Below, piece after piece: positions 5,641 to 10,401 of a stretch of DNA of 10,401 nucleotides. The notes under the pieces were generated by a model. The model saw only the letters and a program-made list of their open reading frames with translations, was not told where the DNA came from and ran no database searches. Source of the stretch: JAXDLH01 sp034666705 (GTDB taxonomy: Bacteria; Chloroflexota; UBA6077; SHYK01); assembly GCA_034666705.1 (NCBI GenBank), contig JAXDLH010000428.1, positions 1 to 10,401 of the forward strand, given 5' to 3'. Numbering within the stretch: the first letter of the stretch is position 1; each line of letters begins with the position of its first letter. A program made the translations under genes and the position numbers.

Positions 5641-7998
5641 ATGAAGCGTAATATCGCACGCGATCGAATTCGCCTAGCCAACAATTGGTACCGGCCCCCG
5701 CGACGTTCGCGCGGCCAGATCCTGGTCCTCACCGCCCTGCTTCTCGTGCTGTTGTTTGGGCTCGTGGGTTCCGGCGTCGACTACGGTATGGCCATCACGG
5801 AGCAGACACAGCTCCAGAATGCGGTGGACGCGGCAAGCCTCGCGGGCTCCCAGGGACTCGTAATGGCGCCAACCCCGGGTGCCGCGGCGGCCCAGCAAAC
5901 AGCGACGGCGAACCTCACGCTCAACGGGTACACCAACGGGATCTACAACACGACGGTTACCTACGCCTTCTTGACCCCCACTCCGACTGGGCCCGTAGAC
6001 GCCATGAGCATCGACGTCACCCGTCAACACCGCACGCTGTTCTGGCAGTTGTTCGGCATCAATCAGATTACGGCGCGTGGGCATGCTATCGCCCAGGCGG
6101 GCACTGGTATGGTCGACGTGATGGTTGCAGTCGACGAGACCGCGAGCATGAGCTCCGCCGACATGGTCCAACTCCGCGCTGCGACGCAGGCCTTTGTCGA
6201 CCAGCTCCAGCCGTCGCTCTCCAACCCGCGCACGAACCAGGTGGGCATTGCGCAGTTCCAGGGCCAGGTGTGCCCGACAGGCGATGGCGTCTGGGCGTGG
6301 GGGGCCAATGGCTCCGGCCAACTCGGCGACGGCACGACGACGAACCGGTCCACGCCAGTACTCGCGGAGCCCAGCGGTGCAATCCACATCGAAGCGGGCG
6401 GCGCGCATAGCCTCGCGCTGCAGAATAGCGGCACGAACCCACTGCGCGCCTGGGGAGACAATAGCAACGGCCAACTCGGTCTCGGGACCACGACCAGTTT
6501 CTCCACCCCGCAGACGGTCACCCTCTCGAACGTCTCCGAGATCTCTGCCGGCAATGGCCATTCGGAGATCTATCTGTCCAGCGGCACCAACCGCGTGCGC
6601 ACCTTCGGCCTGAATGCGTCAGGGCAGATTGGGAACGGCGGCATCACCAACCAGACCTCGCCGGTCTCGGTGACGCAGAGCAACGTCTCGCAGGTCTCGG
6701 CAGGCGGCAGCCACTCGCTGGCCCTCACAAACACGGGCTTTGCGGCGTGGGGCGCTAATGGCTCCGGGCAACTCGGTGATGGCACGACGATCCAGCGCAC
6801 GTCCCCGGTTAGCGTGACGCTCGCTAACCTCACCGCGGTGGCCGCCGGCGGGAATCACAGCTTGGGCCTCCTTTCGAGCGGAACGAACCGGGTACGGTCC
6901 TGGGGGCTCAACACTTCGGGCCAACTTGGGATTACCAGCTTGACTAGCTATTCCACACCCCAGACCGTGACGCTCGGCAACGTGTCGACCGTCGCCGCGG
7001 GCGGGAGCCACAGCCTGGCGCTCAAGACCGACGGCACGGTCTGGGCGTGGGGCAGCAACGCCTACGGGCAACTCGGCGATGGGACCACCATCGACCGGAC
7101 CAGCCCGGTGCAGGTAGCCGGGTTGAGTAGCGTCGTCTCCATCGCCGCGGGTGGCGACCACAGCCTCGCCCTCAAAAATGATGGGACCGTCTGGTCCTGG
7201 GGCCGCAACGACAGTGGCCAGCTGGGCGACGGGACGACCACGAACCGGTCGAACGTCGTGCAGGTGAGTGGACTCAGCGGCGCGCAGCTCATCTCTGCGG
7301 GCACCGCCCACAGCCTGGCGGCCCTGCCTGCGGTCTGCCAGCCCGATGCGCACGTCCTGACGAACCTGACTGCAGACAAGGCGAAGTTGAACCAGATCAT
7401 CAGCGGCCCGGCGGCTGCATGCCCGGCCCTGCCGGCCCAACCGCCATTGTTCAACCCTGCGCAGTCGAACACCACCTACGGCTGTCCGCTGGACTCGGTC
7501 GGCGGCAGCGGGACGTACGAGCGCAGCGGCCTGGCCGTCATGTTCATGACAAGCCCGTCGTGGGATATGTGGTCGACCGCCAAGGGTGGCCGCACCAGTG
7601 CCCACAAGGTGCTGGTTCTCGAAACGGACGGCGCGAACAGCGTGGCTGGCTTGTCTGTCGCACAAGCGGACACGAATAGCGTCAACTACGCAACGACCGT
7701 CAAGCCTGGCGCCGATCAGACCGCGAAGTCGCCATCCCCGGTCCCTGACGACATCGAGATCTTTACGATTGGGTTCTATGGCGGCGGGGAAAGCGGCCTC
7801 GTCTCGGGCTCCACTCCGCTCTGTCCGTCCAGCACCCTCCCGGCCGGCCGTACGTCGATCGACGACTTGATGATCTCGATCTCGAGCTCCACGCCCGGCA
7901 CGTGCGACCACTATTACCCGCAAGCGAAGTCCGCGAGCCTTCCGACCGTCTTCACCGGGGTCGCGAGCGCGATTGGCCGCGGCCAGTTGGTCCAATAG
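5641..7998 (+). CDS. TadG-like VWA protein with an inserted seven-bladed RCC1 propeller
   Basis: The 785-residue protein begins with a TadG/TadE-like N-terminal module at about 23-70: R-G-Q-I-L-V-L, one membrane segment, then an Ala-rich helix with N-A-V-D-A-A-S-L-A-G. A von Willebrand A domain starts at about 158, with the metal-site motif D165-x-T167-x-S169 and the strand V-G-I-A-Q-F at 201-206. At about residue 214 the VWA fold is interrupted by roughly 350 residues of seven RCC1 repeats. The VWA resumes at about 566 with the helix N-L-T-A-D-K-A-K-L-N, the Thr of G-T-Y at 625 and the T-D-G at 662-664, and ends with a usual TadG-type helix. Cysteines C211 and C566 sit on either side of the insert. 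ATG 5641 is preceded by GGAG at 5626-5629. TadG-type proteins are anchored in the envelope and help pilus assembly or adhesion; the propeller would add a binding surface outside the cell. No stop or frameshift is seen, so this is an intact chimera. Confidence 0.88.
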   Translation: MKRNIARDRIRLANNWYRPPRRSRGQILVLTALLLVLLFGLVGSGVDYGMAITEQTQLQNAVDAASLAGSQGLVMAPTPGAAAAQQTATANLTLNGYTNGIYNTTVTYAFLTPTPTGPVDAMSIDVTRQHRTLFWQLFGINQITARGHAIAQAGTGMVDVMVAVDETASMSSADMVQLRAATQAFVDQLQPSLSNPRTNQVGIAQFQGQVCPTGDGVWAWGANGSGQLGDGTTTNRSTPVLAEPSGAIHIEAGGAHSLALQNSGTNPLRAWGDNSNGQLGLGTTTSFSTPQTVTLSNVSEISAGNGHSEIYLSSGTNRVRTFGLNASGQIGNGGITNQTSPVSVTQSNVSQVSAGGSHSLALTNTGFAAWGANGSGQLGDGTTIQRTSPVSVTLANLTAVAAGGNHSLGLLSSGTNRVRSWGLNTSGQLGITSLTSYSTPQTVTLGNVSTVAAGGSHSLALKTDGTVWAWGSNAYGQLGDGTTIDRTSPVQVAGLSSVVSIAAGGDHSLALKNDGTVWSWGRNDSGQLGDGTTTNRSNVVQVSGLSGAQLISAGTAHSLAALPAVCQPDAHVLTNLTADKAKLNQIISGPAAACPALPAQPPLFNPAQSNTTYGCPLDSVGGSGTYERSGLAVMFMTSPSWDMWSTAKGGRTSAHKVLVLETDGANSVAGLSVAQADTNSVNYATTVKPGADQTAKSPSPVPDDIEIFTIGFYGGGESGLVSGSTPLCPSSTLPAGRTSIDDLMISISSSTPGTCDHYYPQAKSASLPTVFTGVASAIGRGQLVQ
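6283..7326 (+). repeat. Seven tandem RCC1 repeats (beta-propeller coding region)
   Basis: Seven units of 48-51 residues follow one another, each with an aromatic-Gly start, an N-x-x-G-Q-L/I-G core and an A-G-x-x-H-S ending. The aromatic-Gly positions in the protein are W220, W271, F322, W370, W421, W470 and W520. Seven is the number needed to close an RCC1 propeller. The matching DNA is repetitive too; for example GGCGACGGCACGACGACGAA near 6325 is nearly repeated near 7227. Such DNA can gain or lose blades by recombination. Confidence 0.92.
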
Positions 7999-7999
7999 G

Positions 8000-8035
8000 G
8001 TACGCACGCCATCGCTCGTGCGAGCGCCGTCGTAC
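8000..8035 (+). terminator. Hairpin after the TadG-like gene (weak terminator or processing site)
   Basis: The outer arms GTACG-c-ACG (8000-8008) and CGTCGTAC (8028-8035) pair with one bulged C. An inner CGCTCG/CGAGCG palindrome lies at 8013-8026. It starts two bases after the stop codon. There is no T tract, so partial termination or mRNA end protection is as likely as full termination. Confidence 0.35.
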
Positions 8036-8127
8036 GTTCAGCGAATGACTATCGCGAATCAAAGGGCGCACCGCCCGGAAGGGCAAACAGCGTCATCGAG
8101 GAATCCAGCAGACAAAGGAGGTGTTCC

Positions 8128-8634
8128 GTGGAGGCTCCCGTAGCAGCTTCGTTCTCTAACAACATCCGTGCCGAACTGCCGAGCACGACAGTACAGTTCC
8201 ATGAGCCCGAAGGCGGCGCCCCGATCGCGCTCTTCGAGGAAGACGCATTCCGCCAACCCATCGCGGCGCGGCTATTCGAACCGCTTGCGAGAGACCTCCG
8301 CGGGGCCGTTGGCTCGCCGGTGCCAATCCGCGCGTTGGGAGCACTTGGTCAGTCGGTACGGCGCCTGGAAGGCCGAGCTCACTTCGATGCCAAGGTACGG
8401 GAAACTGAGGTCAAGCTCGAGCAGGCAGGACACCCACATGCCTGGACCGTCCTCGACTTCGTGGGCGTACAAGAGTCCGCCGCCCTCGCGCTTACATTGG
8501 TATCGTTCCCCGTGCTTCTGAGCATGATGCCGGCCGCTTTCGCGCTGCTGGGCGCCGCCCTCGTGGGAACGCTGATCGGGTTCCCAGCTCCTCATTGGTA
8601 CCTGGGCTTCCGTGCGCGCAGCCGACAGAGGTGA
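8128..8634 (+). CDS. TadB/TadC-like N-terminal fragment (type II secretion F-like platform protein without its core domain)
   Basis: The GTG start is fixed by a near-ideal ribosome site, AAAGGAGGTG at 8114-8123. The 168-residue protein has a charged N-terminal half with F-R-Q-P-I-A-A-R-L-F-E-P at 41-52, a segment with A-G-H-P-H-A-W-T-V-L-D-F at 100-111, two membrane segments at about 116-133 and 135-153, and a basic end with G-F-R-A-R-S-R-Q-R. This order matches the part of Tad pilus platform proteins (TadB/TadC) that precedes the T2SF domain: the A-G-x-P-x-x-W-T motif, a TM pair, a Pro-containing turn and a basic stretch. In full proteins the T2SF domain starts right there; here a stop codon follows, and I find no T2SF sequence in any frame downstream. 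It may be a truncated gene or a stand-alone derivative. The strong ribosome site suggests it is still translated. The family assignment is by pattern memory only. Confidence 0.6.
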   Translation: MEAPVAASFSNNIRAELPSTTVQFHEPEGGAPIALFEEDAFRQPIAARLFEPLARDLRGAVGSPVPIRALGALGQSVRRLEGRAHFDAKVRETEVKLEQAGHPHAWTVLDFVGVQESAALALTLVSFPVLLSMMPAAFALLGAALVGTLIGFPAPHWYLGFRARSRQR

Positions 8635-8639
8635 GCAGT

Positions 8640-8813
8640 ATGCCGACGTCGGCCATTGGCCCCCTCCTCACGATTGCCCTCGTCATGCTGCTGCTCATCG
8701 CTGGCCTATGGCTCCTGGCTGGTGAAGACCGGCGGGTGCGAGGAGAGACAGTATCGAATCGCACTGTCTCAGGCCACGAGACGTCCACGCGACAAGGAGT
8801 GCCACACTCCTGA
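8640..8813 (+). CDS. Small single-TM protein, function unknown
   Basis: This 57-residue frame starts at ATG 8640 with GAGGTG at 8628-8633 six bases upstream; that ribosome site overlaps the stop of the preceding gene (TGA 8632-8634), as in coupled translation. Residues 7-26 form one strongly hydrophobic segment, followed by G-E-D-R-R and a polar, probably cytoplasmic or external tail of about 30 residues. A hairpin follows six bases after the stop. I recognise no family. The membrane segment, the ribosome site and the position just before a terminator support a real gene, but a frame this short may be chance. Confidence 0.5.
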   Translation: MPTSAIGPLLTIALVMLLLIAGLWLLAGEDRRVRGETVSNRTVSGHETSTRQGVPHS

Positions 8814-8818
8814 CGCGA

Positions 8819-8850
8819 TTCCTGGTGGGCTCTCCCCAACCCACCAGGAA
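8819..8850 (+). terminator. Hairpin terminator closing the Tad-type gene block
   Basis: TTCCTGGTGGG (8819-8829) pairs perfectly with CCCACCAGGAA (8840-8850) across a 10-nt loop. It begins five bases after the stop of the 57-residue frame. The T-poor 3' flank lowers certainty, but the perfect 11-bp stem between two genes fits an operon end. Confidence 0.65.
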
Positions 8851-8964
8851 CTGCTCTCCTCCGTGGGCAGCGCGCGTCTCTTCGCTAGCTCCGCAGCTCA
8901 CGCCTATGGCATGCTCCTCGCTGGTCTGCCTCCATCGGCCACAGGGCAGAGCCAGATCAGAGGT

Positions 8965-9333
8965 ATGAGGATTACTGATTCAGCGGGCGACGATTTCGTG
9001 GCGGTCGCACAGGCCGACGAGGTCCCCGACGGCGCAATCAAAGAGGTCGAGATCGATGAGAATGTCCTCGTCCTCGTGCACGCCGCAGGACGGTACTATG
9101 CGTTGAGCGCCTGGTGCACGCATCTCGGCAGCAACCTGGTGCTTGGCCAACTAACCGATCACGTCGTCACCTGCTGGGCGCACCTATGGCAGTTCGACGT
9201 TCGCACCGGGGAGCCGCTTCGTCCCCCGTTGGCCAAAATTGCCCCCGGGTACCGGCTGCGCACGTACCCGGTTCGTGTCGATGGCGGCACCGTGTACGTC
9301 TCACGCAAGCCTGGGCGACCAAATCTGGGGTAA
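8965..9333 (+). CDS. Rieske [2Fe-2S] ferredoxin-like protein
   Basis: This 122-residue soluble protein is a single Rieske domain. It has the cluster ligands C51-x-H53 and C70-x-x-H73, with 16 residues between the two motifs, the usual layout of two Cys and two His holding a 2Fe-2S cluster. Ahead of them is a strand pattern with E-V-P-D-G and Y-Y-A-L-S, and after them F-D-x-x-T-G and a final strand Y-P-V-R-V-D-G-G-T-V-Y-V, all normal for the family. Such small proteins carry electrons to oxygenases or reductases; no partner enzyme is seen nearby. The second motif reads C-W-A-H-L-W where C-P-W-H-G-W is common, so the surroundings of one ligand differ. ATG 8965 gives the usual length, but its ribosome site (AGAGG) is only one base away, so the start is uncertain; 8911 and GTG 8998 are alternatives. 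It converges on the next gene with 13 bp between stops. Confidence 0.85.
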   Translation: MRITDSAGDDFVAVAQADEVPDGAIKEVEIDENVLVLVHAAGRYYALSAWCTHLGSNLVLGQLTDHVVTCWAHLWQFDVRTGEPLRPPLAKIAPGYRLRTYPVRVDGGTVYVSRKPGRPNLG

Positions 9334-9346
9334 GCGCCAGCGGCGC

Positions 9347-10183
9347 TCAGTTCATCCGCACGGCCATATCGCGGACGAATCGGCGTCGATTGCGGTAGCG
9401 TTGGGACCTCCGCAAGCCGGGCTGAAGCTCAGCGAGGCGCTCCAGGTCTCGCAACGCCCGCCGGTATTCTCCCTGCTGCGACAGGACGCGAATGCGGTCC
9501 CGCAGCGGATTGATCGCTCCCGGGTTGAGCACGACGAGTCGATCGAGCACGGACAGCAGGCGGGTGCTGTCCTTTCGCGTCCGGTAAATCTCTCGCAGGT
9601 TAACGAGGACCCGGGTGAGGATCTCGCGGTTCGTCTGCGCGCCCAGCATCGCCCGATCGACGCGGGCGGACTCCCCGAAGAGTGCCCGCACTCGCTGCGT
9701 GCAGTCAGCGTCCGTGAGATTGCCTTGACCCGTGAACGGGTCCAGATAGGCGCCACTCTCGGGAAGTCGCAGCACGAAGTGTCCGGGGAGTCCAATCGCC
9801 TCTACCCGAAGACCGAGCCGCTCGGCGACTGCCATGTAGAGGATCGAGAGGGTGATCGGAATCCCGAGCCGTCGGTCGAGCACCTCATGTAAGAAGCTGT
9901 TCCGTGGATCATAGTAATGCTCGGGGTTGCCACGAAAGCCCTGCTCCCCGTAGAGGAAGCGAAGGAGTGTCATTCCCGCCTCATGGGCCCCGTCAGCATT
10001 ATCAACTGCCTCGCGGACTTCGTCTGCGAGCGCATCGATTCGAGAGAGATAGGCGGCGACGTCGAGGCCTGGTGACTCCTCGGCACCAATCAGCAGTGCG
10101 CCCTCCGCAAGCGGGATCGCATCCCCTCCACGCAACGCAAGGAGTGCGAACGAGCGGCGCGCGCTGAGTCTGGAGTTCTCCAA
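9347..10183 (-). CDS. SirB1 family transglutaminase-like protein with C-terminal TPR region
   Basis: The 278-residue protein matches the SirB1/transglutaminase-like family: N-S-F-L-H-E-V-L at 95-102, R-R-L-G-I-P-I-T-L-S at 104-113, P-G-H-F-V-L-R at 133-139 and Y-L-D-P-F at 146-150. H135 and D148 correspond to the His-Asp pair of the transglutaminase fold. A Cys at the usual catalytic place is not seen; the only Cys is C161, so it is probably not an active protease or transglutaminase. From about 180 to the end it is helical with TPR-like repeats (L-L-S-V-L-D-R-L-V-V-L-N-P), suggesting a binding role. The cellular role of the family is poorly known. The start is placed at TTG 10183 because GGGAGG (10195-10190) lies six bases upstream; TTG 10189 directly abuts that site. 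It is transcribed alone toward the Rieske gene. Confidence 0.85.
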   Translation of the reverse strand: MENSRLSARRSFALLALRGGDAIPLAEGALLIGAEESPGLDVAAYLSRIDALADEVREAVDNADGAHEAGMTLLRFLYGEQGFRGNPEHYYDPRNSFLHEVLDRRLGIPITLSILYMAVAERLGLRVEAIGLPGHFVLRLPESGAYLDPFTGQGNLTDADCTQRVRALFGESARVDRAMLGAQTNREILTRVLVNLREIYRTRKDSTRLLSVLDRLVVLNPGAINPLRDRIRVLSQQGEYRRALRDLERLAELQPGLRRSQRYRNRRRFVRDMAVRMN

Positions 10184-10216
10184 CCACAACCTCCCGGGAG
10201 CTACGCTGCCACGATG

Positions 10217-10222
10217 ATTATA
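10217..10222 (-). promoter_or_regulatory. -10 box of the SirB1-like gene
   Basis: On the minus strand this reads TATAAT, a perfect -10 element. Transcription would start near 10209 and give a leader of about 25 nt before the ribosome site and TTG start. No clear -35 hexamer is found 16-18 bp upstream. Confidence 0.55.
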
Positions 10223-10401
10223 CGAAGCGCCCTCTGGCCACTTCCGGTGTCAGGCGGTGGCGAGGGCGTGAGGGAAGCAACTTGCGCGAAGCGCACCCGC
10301 ACTCAGCTCCCTCGCGTGAAGACGACCACACTACCGTGAATATCGGTCATCTGACATACGACCATTGCTCCCAGCGGCCGGTATAACCGAGGAAACAAAG
10401 G

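Noticed and set aside
6298..7326. RCC1 repeats as a CRISPR-like or other non-coding repeat array
   Set aside because: The repeat unit is about 150 bp, always in frame, and conserved at protein rather than DNA level.
8656..8964. Long N-terminal extension of the Rieske protein back to 8656
   Set aside because: It would run through the 57-residue frame and the 8819-8850 hairpin, and its residues are Ser/Cys/Arg-rich without family similarity.
9352..9892. Long open frames on both strands across the SirB1-like gene
   Set aside because: They are shadows in GC-rich coding DNA; only the 9347-10183 minus frame has family motifs.
10320..10401. Plus-strand promoter (TATAAC at 10382-10387) and GGAAACAAAGG as a ribosome site of a next gene
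   Set aside because: No -35 element at a proper distance, and no start codon is visible before the window ends.

Overview
The window (10,401 bp, GC-rich by eye, with GTG and TTG starts beside ATG) looks like chromosomal DNA of a free-living, high-GC bacterium. A B12-dependent class II ribonucleotide reductase with NrdR-type operators, TadE/TadG-like surface proteins, a GT87-like membrane glycosyltransferase and a SirB1-type protein together fit Chloroflexota (for example the Thermomicrobia side). That placement is inferred from protein style only and is low to moderate in confidence.

Layout. (1) 2-937, plus: C-terminal part of a polytopic GT87-like glycosyltransferase, cut by the window edge. 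(2) 938-1276, 339 bp without a gene: it holds the nrdJ control region, with two candidate promoters, two palindromic NrdR-type boxes and a third half-site, all repeating every 33 bp. (3) 1277-3766, plus: nrdJ, complete, followed by a perfect 16-bp hairpin terminator. (4) 3902-3975, plus: elongator-type tRNA-Met(CAU) with its own perfect -10 box. The 181 bp from 3976 to 4156 shows nothing I can support. (5) 4157-8813, plus: a probable operon of surface/pilus-type genes: a two-TM TPR protein with a Pro/Thr-rich tail, a TadE-like pseudopilin, a TadG-like von Willebrand A (VWA) protein, a short TadB/TadC-like fragment and a 57-aa membrane peptide, closed by a hairpin. (6) 8965-9333, plus: a small Rieske ferredoxin-like protein. 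(7) 9347-10183, minus: a SirB1/transglutaminase-like TPR protein converging on the Rieske gene. The last ~180 bp (10223-10401) lies upstream of that gene; I see only small GC-rich inverted repeats there and no convincing gene.

How the parts work together. nrdJ makes deoxynucleotides and is probably repressed by NrdR when dATP is high. The 4157-8813 block encodes envelope proteins of the tight-adherence (Tad) type. Its ATPase, major pilin, secretin and full platform genes are not in the window.

The most striking object is the TadG-like protein. A complete seven-bladed RCC1 beta-propeller (about 350 residues) is inserted inside its VWA domain, between the first MIDAS motif and the rest of the fold. 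The flanking VWA segments keep recognisable metal-site motifs, so the protein looks like a working adhesin/sensor chimera and not a broken gene.
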